Positions 38,540-50,662 of a DNA stretch of 64,000 nucleotides are shown here, piece after piece; the stretch's first letter is position 1; each line of letters begins with the position of its first letter. Source of the stretch: Flaccisagitta enflata (lineage: Eukaryota; Chaetognatha; Sagittoidea; Aphragmophora). The notes under the pieces were generated by a model, which was not told where the DNA came from, searched no databases, and saw nothing but the letters and a program-made list of their open reading frames with translations. The position numbers and the translations under genes were made by a program. The stretch spans positions 8,494,001-8,558,000 of the forward strand of contig OZ231127.1 in NCBI GenBank assembly GCA_965153355.1, read 5' to 3'.

Positions 38540-38717
38540 TACTCGGCAATTCATTCAATTCATTCCGTTCATCAATTCGTTCAACACATCCGTCCGCCCA
38601 CTCAAACATTCATCCATTTATACCGTTCATCCATCCATTCATTCATTCGTTCATCCATTCATCTATTCATTCATCCACTCTTCCTCCCATCCATTCATTA
38701 ATTCATTTCATCCATCT
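38540..38717 (+). repeat. (CATT)n-like tetranucleotide tract
   Basis: Degenerate CATTCATTC and CATCCATC repeats that end only a few bases before the exon 5 acceptor. Confidence 0.8.
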
Positions 38718-38724
38718 GATTTAG

Positions 38725-38833
38725 GTCCGCACTCCCGATTTTACTAACGAAAGTCCTTTGGAAACGAAGAATGTGGCTTTCTTTTCCACGTACGCAGTTG
38801 AAGGACAATGCAAAGGAGTAGTCATCAAAACTG
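38725..38833 (+). CDS. ATP1A: Na+/K+-ATPase alpha, exon 5 (actuator domain, second part)
   Basis: Acceptor GATTTAG. In phase 0 the exon encodes [20 protein letters not shown] followed by [17 protein letters not shown], matching the segment just after the TGES loop. The donor is GTAAGT at 38,834 (phase 1). Confidence 0.95.
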
Positions 38834-38859
38834 GTAAGTACTAGTAAGAGGATCAAAAC

Positions 38860-38881
38860 GATAGTCATCAAAACCGGTAAG
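38860..38881 (+). repeat. extra copy of the exon 5 donor
   Basis: ATAGTCATCAAAACCGGTAA repeats the exon 5 end GTAGTCATCAAAACTGGTAA about 43 bp downstream, including a consensus GTAAGT donor. Confidence 0.8.
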
Positions 38882-39159
38882 TAGCAAGGAAGCAACTGGG
38901 CTAGATAAGTACCAAGAGGGTCGAGGGAATAGCTCTTTGTTAAATAAAATGTAATTTAATACAAGGAATGGTACATAGGAAAGACAAATCGCAATTGTTT
39001 ATCTTATCAATAGTCAATAATGAAATGAAATAATAGCTATGAAAATGTTAAAATCACACCGGGAAAGTTGTTGATAAAATCTGTAGTATCATAATAATTG
39101 TCTTGTATAACAACCATTATCCTCATATCTGACTGTCTTTGAATATGGTTGTTTTGCAG

Positions 39160-39264
39160 GTGACTCAACTGCGATGGGACGAATCGCGATCTTAGCCTCT
39201 GGTCTAGAAATGGGTGACACTCCCATCGCCATCGAAATCAGACACTTCGTTCATATCATCACTG
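39160..39264 (+). CDS. ATP1A: Na+/K+-ATPase alpha, exon 6 (A domain end to M3)
   Basis: Acceptor GTTTTGCAG. The exon encodes [20 protein letters not shown] and [15 protein letters not shown], corresponding to TGD-TVMGRIA and the amphipathic entry into M3. The donor is GTAAAA (phase 1). Confidence 0.96.
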
Positions 39265-39505
39265 GTAAAAGCTTTAAAAAATGGCAAATGAAAAATTCAA
39301 ACATTTTGCATCATCGGTTTATTTGATCATGATTTGATTGACACTGGTTGAGGGAACAGGAAATCATTAACAAATTGTACTTCGCTAACAAAAGGGGAAG
39401 AGGAGACTCCTACTAAAAATCAAACGATAAAAGATTCTGACAATTTCATTTTGATCTTTTACGATTTCCATATCAAAGTTATTAAACAAAACATTCTGTT
39501 TTAAG

Positions 39506-39619
39506 GTGTTGCGGTTTTTCTGGGTGTGACATTCTTCATCATCGCCTTTATTTTGGGATATTATTGGCTGGATGCTGTCATTTTCCTGATTGGAATCATC
39601 GTTGCAAACGTACCAGAAG
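39506..39619 (+). CDS. ATP1A: Na+/K+-ATPase alpha, exon 7 (M3-M4)
   Basis: Acceptor TTTTAAG. The exon encodes helix M3 ([20 protein letters not shown]) and M4 with [13 protein letters not shown], including the cation-binding Glu of VANVPEG (Glu327 in mammalian numbering). The donor GTCAGTGAGAG runs straight into a (GA)n tract. Confidence 0.97.
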
Positions 39620-39621
39620 GT

Positions 39622-39791
<170 letters not shown>

Positions 39792-40058
39792 ACAAGACCG
39801 ACAGACAGATAGACAGACAGAGGGATAAACACATGAAAAAAACAGAAAGACAGCTCGACAGACAGACAGCTGCACAGGAAAACATGGAGATATTTGCAGC
39901 AGGAAACGGGTAAAAAAGAGGATTGATTTTTGTCCAAATTCTTTGCATTATCTTTGCACTTTCGTGACAATTTGTTTTACCATCGTAACGACAGATATAC
40001 AAAAACAAAAAGACGGACAGACAGGTAAATATGAGAATTTATGTTGCTCATTTTCTCT

Positions 40059-40432
<374 letters not shown>

Positions 40433-40450
40433 TTGCATACTACGCGCTTT

Positions 40451-40520
40451 GTCATTGACTTTAGGTACACTTTCGCAGAATCGAATGACGGTGGCCCACA
40501 CTTAGTTTTGACAATGAATC
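40451..40520 (+). repeat. extra copy of the exon 9 5' boundary
   Basis: GTCATTGACTTTAG followed by GTACACTTTCGCAGAATCGA and ATGACGGTGGCCCACA repeats the intron end and exon 9 start, 81 bp upstream of the true exon. The copy has ACTTTCG where the exon has ACTGACG, so it would alter the TLTQ motif if used. Confidence 0.9.
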
Positions 40521-40545
40521 AAATTCTGTATGTCATTGACTTCAG

Positions 40546-40678
40546 GAACACTGACGCAGAATCGAATGACGGTGGCTCACATGTGGTTCGACAACAAAAT
40601 CTTTTTGGCTGACACGAGTGATGAACAATCCGTAGCCGACTACGATATGAATGCACCGGGATGCAAAGCATTGTTTAG
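40546..40678 (+). CDS. ATP1A: Na+/K+-ATPase alpha, exon 9 (P to N domain)
   Basis: Acceptor GACTTCAG. The exon completes DKTGTLTQ and encodes [20 protein letters not shown] then [20 protein letters not shown], entering the nucleotide-binding domain. The donor is GTAAAT (phase 2), with a TTG-rich tract beginning 19 nt later. Confidence 0.97.
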
Positions 40679-40696
40679 GTAAATCTTGTCAGGGCT

Positions 40697-40893
40697 GTGT
40701 TGTTGTTGTTGTGGTTGTGGTTGTGGTTGTGGTTGTGGTTGTTGTTGTTGTTGCTGTTGTTGTTGTTGTTGTTGTTGTTGTCGTTGTCGTTGTCGTTGTT
40801 ATTGTTGTCTTTGTTTTGGTTTTGGCTTTGGTTTTGGTTTTGGTTTTTGTCGTTGTTGTTGCCGTTGTTGTCGTTGTTGTTGCTGTTTTTCAC
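40697..40893 (+). repeat. (TTG)n-like microsatellite near the exon 9 donor
   Basis: TTG, TGG, TCG and TTTTGG units, highly imperfect. Confidence 0.95.
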
Positions 40894-41277
40894 TCATCGG
40901 GAGTGATGATTGGAAAAAAGTCGAATTACGTAATTCGACATTTTGAAACGTAGGGGAGAAATAAAGTTTTCCATTTTTGGTTTGGGGCAATTTTTGAAAG
41001 TTGTGCAGTTTTTGGGCTGGGATGATACATTTTTTGATACCCACAGCTAAGAAAGAGCTTGTTTTTCTCTTTCAAATGACGCCAACCAGAAGTCTCTACG
41101 ATCATTAGTTTTGGCGTTATGAATTTTTGAATCTTTTTTTATTTTTTCGCATTTTTGAAAAATTGATATTTTTCATTGATCCCATTTTTCAGCGTTAGGT
41201 AACGATAGGAAATAGGAAAGATGTTACGCAAATTGACCCCAGGTTTTATGACGCTAGCTTTGATATTTAAATCTGCT

Positions 41278-41722
<445 letters not shown>

Positions 41723-41824
41723 CCCAAAGAGAGTTTCACAATTATAGTCGCGTGCTGTGCGACTCTACACCTTGCTATGTCGGTCCATTGGTCAGTTGGT
41801 CATTTGGCCATTGATCCCCTTCTT

Positions 41825-42112
41825 GGGCAGCAGCCCCGGAGGGGCCGATGACCTATGATTCAATGTAGGGCAATTTCTCTGTCTATTCATGTCCCCCTTT
41901 AGAGCCTGAAATCAGCCATCTCAGGTCTAATATCAGCTCTTCTAGACCTCAAATCAGCCTTCTTAAGCCTAATATGAGTCTACTCAGGCCTAAAATCAGC
42001 TCTTCTAGACCTCAAATTAGCCTTCTCAGGCCTGAAATCAGCTCTCTCCGGCCTCAAATCAGCTCTTCTAGACCATGAATTAGTGTGCTCAAGCCTGAAA
42101 TCAGCCCTCTCA
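41825..42112 (+). mobile_element. foldback-like element, left half
   Basis: GGGCAGCAGCCCCGGAGGGG, then the hairpin CCTATGATTCAATGTAGG, then about ten units of CTCAGGCCTGAAATCAGCTC. It stops at a CA repeat without the right half. Confidence 0.65.
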
Positions 42113-43017
42113 TACATACACACACTCACACACAAACACACACATACACACACACTCACACACACACACACACACAAAGACAGAGGACAGAGGAAAAAGA
42201 GACACAGAGATTGAATTACAAAAACAGACAACCAATCAACCAGACATCATGAGATACACACACAGAAAAACATGCAGTGAAAAAAAAAGACACCAATTTA
42301 CGACTTTTTTCCGGTCGGCGATTAGCCGCCTTTATTGGTATCTCCTTATTTCGCAGCAGCAAATAGCACCCCACAGACGTCATTAAGATTTCTCTCATAA
42401 TTGAGAATTTGAGATGAATTCTCACTGTTGTTGTAATCACCTCTTCCCTGTCTTTGCCATTCCGCCAAAATGCGTGAATTTTCTGTAATGTTTGACGCAG
42501 GTCACTGGTCACTGATCTAGTAACAGGCAACGTTGAACTTCTTTAATTTGTTTCCACACACGCAACAAAAAGCTGGGTGAAAGACATTTTCATGTGCGTT
42601 GAAGAACAAAGGTTATTTGTTCTAGTTGCAGTTGACTCTACTTCTTTATTTGACAGTGAGACAAAATTTTAGTTAGGAACTGCATTATGTAGATTAGGCT
42701 TTCAGACATTTTTCGGCCTTTATGAAATTCTCGGTCGTTTCTTTTACTTCTCTTTCCTATTTTGGAGATGGCCTTCCCCTGCAATCAAATTGTCTCTCTG
42801 TGTGTCAATGTGTGTCTGTGTGTCAATGTGTGCGTGTGCGTGTGCGTGTGCGTGTGCGTGTGTTTGTGTTGTTCTTGCTGTTATTGTTGTTGTTTCTGTT
42901 GTTTTTGTGGTTTACACTAATCTCTATAATGATTTATGACAAACGCATGGTGGGGAAAGCTGATGTTGTTATTTACGTCGACGTCATGAATGCATTTATC
43001 ATCCTTTCCATGTGCAG

Positions 43018-43216
43018 GTGCGCGACTTTATGCAACCGCGCCGAGTTCAAAGCTGGTCAAGAGGAAGTCCCCGTCCTGCAGCGAGAATGCGCGGGAGACG
43101 CTTCCGAGTCGGCGCTGCTGAAATGCGTCGAACTCGCCACTCATGACGTCACCAATTTCAGAGCAAGACACAAGAAAGTGGCGGAAATACCTTTTAATTC
43201 CACCAACAAATACCAG
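43018..43216 (+). CDS. ATP1A: Na+/K+-ATPase alpha, exon 10 (nucleotide-binding domain)
   Basis: Acceptor CATGTGCAG. After the split Arg codon the exon encodes [40 protein letters not shown] and so on to [25 protein letters not shown] and FNSTNKYQ are family signatures of the N domain. It ends in phase 0 before GTATAA. Confidence 0.97.
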
Positions 43217-43593
43217 GTATAACCAAGTTCATTAGTAAGACGCTTGATTGATCGGTCAGTTGGTGAGTCGGTTGGTCATTCAGTTGGTTGCTCCGTTGGT
43301 TGTTGACCTGGACATTGGGCCTTTTGACCGGTGGATTGGTTGTTTGGATGATCAATGAGCAGGTTGGTTGATCCCTGAAATAGATCCAGCAAAATTACAT
43401 GCTAGTTCATGTAAATGAGGATGTATGGGTCAAGTGGCCTTTTGGTTGGTTGTTTGATGATCAATGAACAGTTGGTTTGATTGAATGGTTGATTGTTCAG
43501 AGAAACTTGGCAAAGTAGAGCGCTTAATCGTTTGTTGATTTGATTGATAGATTGATTGCTTGATATCCAAAGGATTTACAACTTCGTGTAAAA

Positions 43594-43762
43594 CAAGGCC
43601 GGATACACGGCCATACCAGCTGCGGACGGGTGGGTAGGTGCGGAAATGCGCGTTTTCACACTTTTCGACTCGTGCACACCAACAGACGGACGGACGGACG
43701 TATGGACGGACGGACGGACGGACTTAGGCTCTTATAGAGTTGCGTGTCCGCAACTAAAAAGT
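43594..43762 (+). mobile_element. hairpin-ended short interspersed element (family A)
   Basis: Full + copy from AAGGCCGGATACACGGCCAT to GAGTTGCGTGTCCGCAACTA followed by AAAA. Its 3' end lies only 31 bp upstream of exon 11. Confidence 0.72.
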
Positions 43763-43793
43763 CATGATTGATGTTTGCTTGTCCGTCCTTTAG

Positions 43794-43931
43794 GTGTCTA
43801 TCCACGAAACTGAAGATCCAGAGGACGATCGATATTTACTCGTAATGAAAGGAGCGCCTGAAAGAATTCTCGACAGATGCACAACGATATTCATGTCTGG
43901 AGAAGAAGTGCCCATGGATGAAGGCTACAAG
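43794..43931 (+). CDS. ATP1A: Na+/K+-ATPase alpha, exon 11 (nucleotide-binding domain)
   Basis: Acceptor CGTCCTTTAG. The exon encodes [20 protein letters not shown], then [20 protein letters not shown] and [17 protein letters not shown] is the conserved ATP-binding loop. It is in phase 0 on both sides. The donor GTGAGC is followed by a (CAAA)n tract. Confidence 0.97.
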
Positions 43932-43947
43932 GTGAGCAGGGAGGGAA

Positions 43948-44190
43948 ACAAACGACCAAACAAACTTACAAACAAAAACAAACAAACAAACAAACAAACA
44001 AACAAACAAACAAACAAACAAACAAACAAACACAAACAAACAAACAAACAAACAAACAAACAAACAAACAAACAAACAAACAAACAAACAAACAAACAAA
44101 CAAACAAACAAACAAACAAACAAACAAATAAACAATCAAACAAGCAGACAAACACGAACAAGCAAATACAAACAAACAAACATTGACAAA
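43948..44190 (+). repeat. (CAAA)n microsatellite near the exon 11 donor
   Basis: CAAA tetranucleotide run starting about 16 nt into intron 11. Confidence 0.97.
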
Positions 44191-44319
44191 CAAACATAAA
44201 CAAATGCATACAAACAAACAATCAACATGACACAAACGAAGAGGGAAACAAAAAAACAAACCGACATAAAATCACAAACGAAAAAAAATTACGATTATGT
44301 CATCTTGTTGTTGACTCAG

Positions 44320-44458
44320 GTGGCATTCAACAACGCTTATTTGGATTTGGGCTGCATGGGAGAACGAGTTTTGGGATTCTGCGAATTTTATCTCGACGCG
44401 AAAAATTTTCCACCTGGATTCGTTTTTGATACCGAAGAAATCAACTTTCCATTGGAAG
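44320..44458 (+). CDS. ATP1A: Na+/K+-ATPase alpha, exon 12 (N to P domain)
   Basis: Acceptor TTGACTCAG. The exon encodes [20 protein letters not shown] then [20 protein letters not shown] and INFPLEG. GERVLGF is the family signature. The donor is GTGCGT (phase 1), and a TTG tract follows within 20 nt. Confidence 0.96.
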
Positions 44459-44475
44459 GTGCGTATTGTGACATT

Positions 44476-44476
44476 T

Positions 44477-44541
<65 letters not shown>

Positions 44542-44548
44542 ATTTTCA

Positions 44549-44605
<57 letters not shown>

Positions 44606-44625
44606 ATGTTGTTGTTGTTGTTGTT
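44476..44625 (+). repeat. (TTG)n/(TCG)n microsatellite near the exon 12 donor
   Basis: About 65 bp of TTG then GTCGTT units. Confidence 0.97.
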
Positions 44626-44654
44626 CCTTTTATGTCCTCAACATTTCCCCTAAG

Positions 44655-44785
44655 GTTTCAAGTTTCTGGGTTTGATGTCCATGATTGACCCTCCACGAGC
44701 TGCAGTTCCAGATGCTGTCACCAAATGCAGATCTGCCGGCATCAAAGTCATCATGGTGACGGGAGATCACCCCATCACCGCCAAG
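44655..44785 (+). CDS. ATP1A: Na+/K+-ATPase alpha, exon 13 (P domain hinge)
   Basis: Acceptor TTTCCCCTAAG. The exon encodes [20 protein letters not shown] then [20 protein letters not shown] and TAK. DPPR and MVTGDHP are P-type ATPase motifs of the phosphorylation domain. The donor GTGTCA is weak and is followed by an A run and GA repeat. Confidence 0.97.
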
Positions 44786-44793
44786 GTGTCAAA

Positions 44794-44827
<34 letters not shown>

Positions 44828-45011
44828 TGTCAGACAGACCGACAGACAGACAGACAAACCAACAGATAGGCAGACAGTGAGAGAGACAGAGTAACAGGTA
44901 GACTGATAGAGAAGTAGTCACTTCTCAGGTTGACAGATTTACATATAAAAGGACAAGCGTTACATTGATAACAACAAGACCAAAGATAGTTGAAACTCTC
45001 TTTCCACTTTG

Positions 45012-45181
45012 GCCCATTGCTAAGAACGTTTTGGCATTTTTGATGGCAATGATCCCACCATAGTCTACCATTTCCAACTATTCTCTTTATAAGGCCATTG
45101 CCAAAAACGTTGGTATCATTTCTGATGACAATGAGACTGTAGAGGACATTGCTGCCAGACTCAACGTAGCCCCCAAAAGAT
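45012..45181 (+). repeat. two upstream partial copies of exon 14
   Basis: Copy 1 (about 45,012-45,052) is degenerate but recognisable (CCCATTGCTAAGAACGTTTT, GATGGCAATGA). Copy 2 (45,094-45,181) matches the first 87 bases of exon 14 with only a few changes (GCCATTGCCAAAAACGTTGG through GTAGCCCCCAAA) and then reads AGATGACAATG. Copy 2 has an AAG acceptor with a TTCTCTTTAT tract. Confidence 0.92.
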
Positions 45182-45230
45182 GACAATGTCAATGCCAATG
45201 ACCGTTGTTTTTACACTACTTCTTTTTCAG

Positions 45231-45368
45231 GCCATTGCCAAAAATGTCGGTATCATTTCTGATGACAATGAGACTGTGGAGGACATTGCTGCTAGACTCA
45301 ACGTAGCCCCCAAAGATGTCGATCCTTCACTCGCTAAGGCAGCCGTCGTACATGGTTCAGATCTTAAG
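45231..45368 (+). CDS. ATP1A: Na+/K+-ATPase alpha, exon 14 (P domain)
   Basis: Acceptor TCTTTTTCAG. The exon encodes [20 protein letters not shown] then [20 protein letters not shown] and [19 protein letters not shown] and VVHGSDLK are standard alpha-subunit strings. Phase 0 on both sides, donor GTAGTT. Confidence 0.97.
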
Positions 45369-45543
45369 GTAGTTATGGACTCATTTTGATGGTAATCGAA
45401 TCGAATATCATTCACGGTCAAGTGAAAACGAGTACAAAGGGAGGATATGAATAAAAGAGTCAAATCCCTTCTCTCTTTGCAGTAACGGCGTTTTTTACAT
45501 TCCGATGCTCGCACTTAAACAGCGTATAGCAACCAGTGCAGAA

Positions 45544-45746
45544 ACAAGGCCGAATACACGGCTACCAAAGTCGCGTGCGGGTGGGAGGGGGCCATATTTA
45601 AGGTCACCAGACCATTTGGGCAGGAGCAGTGAAGTCAAAGAAATAAAATCATAAAAAAAGTAAAGTATGACCTACCAACCAACAGACCCACCGACCTACC
45701 GACGGTCAAAGCGGGTGGTAGAGTCGCGTGCACGCGACTAAAAATG
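45544..45746 (+). mobile_element. hairpin-ended short interspersed element (family A), intact
   Basis: From AAGGCCGAATACACGGCTAC to the perfect 18-bp palindrome AGTCGCGTGCACGCGACT and AAAAA. It includes GGGCAGGAGCAGTGAAGTC and a CCAACCAACAGACCCACCGA tract. Confidence 0.75.
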
Positions 45747-45837
45747 GGAGCATGGGTTGATCTCCGGTAATCTCTGGTAGAGCAGTTTGGTAGATTGGGC
45801 AATAAGTATATGACTATATGTTTTCTTTTCCAATTAG

Positions 45838-45915
45838 GATATGACTCCTAAAGACATCGACGACGTTCTCAGGAATCACGATGAAATTGTTTTCGCGCGG
45901 ACATCACCTCAACAG
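45838..45915 (+). CDS. ATP1A: Na+/K+-ATPase alpha, exon 15 (P domain)
   Basis: Acceptor TCCAATTAG. The exon encodes [26 protein letters not shown], phase 0 on both sides; VFARTSPQQ is conserved. The donor is GTTAAA. Confidence 0.97.
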
Positions 45916-46173
45916 GTTAAAAAAGATTCAAATTTTATGAAATTTTGACAAAAATATGGCATCAATAACGAGCCTATGACTCGCCTCGCCATATTGGAAA
46001 TGGTGTGTAAAGATTTTCAATTTTTCTTGACTGTTGTACATAAATTCATCATCGATGAATTCCCGTCCATTTTGTAACGAGAAAATAGCAAAAAAGATGT
46101 TCATCTTGTTTCATGGCTCGAGTATCAATCGTTTTCCTCTTATCACCATCAAGTCCATCATCTTTCTCTCCAG

Positions 46174-46950
<777 letters not shown>

Positions 46951-47134
46951 TAAGGAATGTCAACCTGTCAATCAGAATCGTTGGATATATTCCTAATTCC
47001 TTTGAGTGAGATGCATTATGGAGAGTCACAATGACGGACTTAGATAGTAATATAGCAGACAAAAAATTGTTTGTCAGTCAGTCTGCCTGACTTTTTTTTT
47101 GAAAGTGCCGACGCACGCAACGTAGGTCTAATGA

Positions 47135-47668
<534 letters not shown>

Positions 47669-47814
47669 TAGAGACATGTACAAACGGAGTCAAACAACGA
47701 TTCAGGCATTTGGCATTGCGTAAAAAATAGCACAGAAACAGGAAGACTGAGTGAGAACTGAAGCACCATAATAGTTTAGGAAATGGGCAAAAATGCAGAA
47801 GCAAAGAGAACTAG

Positions 47815-48290
47815 TCATCCAAGGATCGTACATGGTCAGCGGACCCGATACCCTGCTTGGATTGATCAAGTGAAGTAGTGGAATGAAAGCAGGGCAGCAT
47901 CCCAAATGGGCCGATGTCCTGCAGGACACAGGGGTGAATTCCCAGACATCCTGAGGGGGAATATATCTGATCAAAGAAAACCGATTGAGGTTATTATAGG
48001 CGGATTTGAGGTCCAGAGGGCAAATTCTAGGCCTAGAGAGCAGATTTGCGGTGAGAGGGGCAGCCTTGAGGCCTAAGGTGCAGATCTGAGGCCTGGAGAA
48101 CAGTTTTGAGGCTTGGAGGCCTGAAATTGCTGATTTGAGGCCCAAATGGCCAACCAGGAGGATATGGACAGATAGAAGGACGGATGGACAGAAGGATGGA
48201 CGGAAGGATGGGCGGATGGATGGATGGACGGATGTCTGGAAATTCACCCCTGTGTCCTACAGGACATCGATCCTTTGGAGTCGCTGCTAA
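47815..48290 (-). mobile_element. foldback-like element
   Basis: The outer tail TGGTCAGCGGACCCGATACC and GCAGGGCAGCATCCC lie on the left, followed by the hairpin GTCCTGCAGGACACAGG. About six GATTTGAGGYC units follow, then a GGACGGATGG tract and the mirror end CCTGTGTCCTACAGGACATC. Judged by its asymmetric tail, it is inverted relative to the 37.4-kb element. Confidence 0.7.
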
Positions 48291-48367
48291 AAAAATAACT
48301 AGTGAGCAATGGGGTGCAACAAATGCGTAATCAGAGAGCAATGCAAAGTCTTTTGCTCTCCATCAAG

Positions 48368-48631
48368 GTCCCGGCCATATCATTGGCCTACGAAAAAGCG
48401 GAATCTGACATCATGAAGCGTCGACCTCGAGATCCGGTCCACGACAAGCTCGTCAACGAGCGACTGATCTCCATGTCTTACGGCCAAATCGGGATGATTC
48501 AGGCCTCGGCAGGATTCTTCGTCTATTTTGTCATTCACGCCGAATGTGGGTTCTTGCCAGGAAGACTTTTAGGCCTGAGGAGGAATTGGGAGTCGAAAGC
48601 CATCAACGATCTATCAGACTCTTATGGACAA
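48368..48631 (+). CDS. ATP1A: Na+/K+-ATPase alpha, exon 18 (cytosolic loop and M7)
   Basis: Acceptor CTCCATCAAG. The exon encodes [20 protein letters not shown], then [20 protein letters not shown] and [20 protein letters not shown], continuing to DSYGQ. It covers the M6-M7 loop, M7 and most of the large extracellular M7-M8 loop that contacts the beta subunit. The donor is GTAAGT in phase 0, with TTG repeats beginning 14 nt later. Confidence 0.97.
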
Positions 48632-48644
48632 GTAAGTTGTGGTG

Positions 48645-48646
48645 AT

Positions 48647-48745
<99 letters not shown>

Positions 48746-48768
48746 TTGTTGTTGTTGTTGTTGTTGTT
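48645..48768 (+). repeat. (TTG)n microsatellite near the exon 18 donor
   Basis: About 40 TTG triplets with one TTT. Confidence 0.98.
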
Positions 48769-48839
48769 TGGTTGTGATTTGTCAAAAAAGGCCAGTCGCA
48801 GATTTTTATTGCCTGAGCTCTGCAGCTGTATTTTTTTCT

Positions 48840-48962
48840 TTTTAGTTGCGGACACGCAACACTATAAGAAACTTTTTCCGTCCGTTGGTCCATTGGTTAG
48901 TCAATCCGTCGGTCCGTTAATTCGTCCATCACACTCGACTTGATAACGCGAAAAACGCGCAT
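48840..48962 (-). mobile_element. family A element, 3' part
   Basis: Terminal hairpin TAGTTGCGGACACGCAACAC plus a GTCCGTTGGTCC tract and AACGCGCAT. The distal part is lost next to a (GT)n run. Confidence 0.6.
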
Positions 48963-48988
48963 ATACGTTCTGCAGTTGTCATTGAATG

Positions 48989-49091
<103 letters not shown>

Positions 49092-49270
49092 GCGTGTGGG
49101 AAGGGGGTTGGGTTGAGGCAACGATATTGTGACTCCGCGTCACTTGTTCTAACCTAACTCTCATGTTACTACTACATGTTTCTCTCCCATCAACCAAAAA
49201 CAATCCTTGAGTTTTCTGCGGCCAAATGCACATCTAATACTCTTAATTCATCGAATCTTCTTATTTACAG

Positions 49271-49509
49271 GAATGGACGTACGACCAGCGGAAAACGCTT
49301 GAGTACAACACTCACACGGCATTTTTCGTGTCTATCGTGATTGTCCAATGGGCTGACCTCATCATATGCAAGACCAGACGCAATTCCATCTTCCAACAAG
49401 GAATGAGGAACAAGATCCTTAACTTCGCTCTCGTCTTCGAGACCGCGTTGGCGGCGTTCATGTGTTACTGTCCCGGGATGGAAAAAGCGCTACGCATGCA
49501 ACCCATAAG
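49271..49509 (+). CDS. ATP1A: Na+/K+-ATPase alpha, exon 19 (M8-M9)
   Basis: Acceptor TTATTTACAG. The exon encodes [20 protein letters not shown], then [20 protein letters not shown] (M8 and the RRNS site phosphorylated by PKA in mammals), then M9 and [15 protein letters not shown]. The donor GTGAAA (phase 2) splits the Arg codon completed by the last exon. Confidence 0.97.
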
Positions 49510-49746
49510 GTGAAAATAAAATGAAGCTACTTTAATGAACAAAAATGCAATCATTACTCATACAAAAAGTCCAATTCAAATTTGATGACCACTTTGCATT
49601 GAGAATTTTTAAAATGTTTTCGTTGTAAAGTGGGTGATGGAGTGCAGGTGATGATATAACAAAACCTATAAATCATATCTGAAATATTCATTGTATTTTT
49701 GTTTTTTTGACAATGAAGTCCCGCGTTCCCGTTTATCTTTTTCTTT

Positions 49747-49962
49747 TTTAGTCGCATTCTACGCGATTCTACACCCTGCTTTGTCCGTCCGTCAGTCCGT
49801 CGGTCCATCGGTCCGTCCGTCCGTCGGTCCGTCCGTCACACTTTACTTTTTTTTTGTTTTTTTGTTTTGCCTCACTGCTCCTGCCCAAGTGATTAAGTGA
49901 CCTCAAATATGGCCCCTACCCACCCGCACGCAACTGGGGTAGCCGTGTATCCGGCCTTGTTT
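49747..49962 (-). mobile_element. hairpin-ended short interspersed element (family A)
   Basis: Full minus-strand copy ending at AGCCGTGTATCCGGCCTTGT. Its edge lies 13 bp before an alternative last-exon acceptor at 49,980. Confidence 0.72.
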
Positions 49963-49980
49963 CTTCTTCCTCTCCTTTAG

Positions 49981-50050
49981 ATGGAGCTTGTGGTTCCCAG
50001 CGATTGCATTGTCTGTATTGTCTGCATTGTCATTTTGTTCATGTTCTTAG
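49981..50050 (+). CDS. ATP1A: candidate alternative last exon of the Na+/K+-ATPase
   Basis: A diverged copy of the last exon start with a good acceptor (TTCTTCCTCTCCTTTAG). Joined to exon 19 in phase it gives Arg, then 22 residues beginning WSLWFPAIALSVL, then TAG at 50,048. It would produce a pump lacking most of M10 and the ETYY end. It may be only a decayed duplicate; transcript evidence is needed. Confidence 0.35.
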
Positions 50051-50068
50051 TCATCTTTTCCTCTTCAG

Positions 50069-50662
50069 ATGAAGTTGGTAGTTAGCAGCGATTCCATTTT
50101 CTTTAGTCAATATTGCCATTTTGTCTATTCATCTTTTTCTTCTTTTTCTACTTTTTTTCCTCTTCAGATGGAGTTGGTCGTTCGCCGCGATTCCATTTTC
50201 TTTAGTCAATATTGCCGTTTTGTCTATTCATCTTTTTCTTCTTTTTTTACTTTTTTTCCTCTTCAGATGGAGTTGGTCGTTTGCCGCGATTCCATTTTCT
50301 TTAGTCAATATTGCCGTTTTGTCTATTCATCTTTTTCTTCTTTTTCTACTTTTTTTCCTGTTCAGATGGAGTTGGTGGTTTGCAGCGATTCCATTTTCTT
50401 TAGTCAATATTACCGTTTTGTCTACTCATCTTTTTCTTCTTTTTCTGCTTTTTTTCCTCTTCATATGGAGTTGGTGGTTCGCCGTGATACCATTTTCTTT
50501 AGTCAATGTTGTCATTTTGTCTATTGATCTTTTTCTTCTTTTTCTGCTTTTTTTCCTCTTGAGATGGAGTTGGTGGTTTGCAGCGATTCCATTCACTTTA
50601 GTCAATATTGCCATTTTGTCTATTAGTCTTTTTCTTCTTTTTCTGCTTTTTTTCCTCTTCAG
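50069..50662 (+). repeat. six 99-bp tandem copies of the last-exon acceptor boundary
   Basis: Copies begin at exactly 99-bp intervals: 50,069, 50,168, 50,267, 50,366, 50,465 and 50,564, ahead of the real exon at 50,663. Each has ~36 exon bases (ATGGAGTTGGTGGTTCGCCG and on), then GTCAATATTGCCATTTTGTC and a pyrimidine tract. The first copy meets TGA at once. The fifth has AT in place of the acceptor AG. From 50,121 to the true stop the frame is open, so use of the acceptors for 50,168, 50,267, 50,366 or 50,564 would add 165, 132, 99 or 33 codons in frame. Confidence 0.95.

Larger units (their letters stand above)
28820..38724 (+). other. 9.9-kb intron region lacking the expected TGES exon
   Basis: The stretch holds foldback-like elements, family A elements, GA, CA and TTC microsatellites and minisatellites. 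The upstream exon ends in phase 1 and the downstream exon starts in phase 0, so at least one coding segment of 3n+2 bases must lie here in a working gene. Reading the three + frames for GDRxPAD, KVDNSS or TGES gave no match. Confidence 0.6.
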
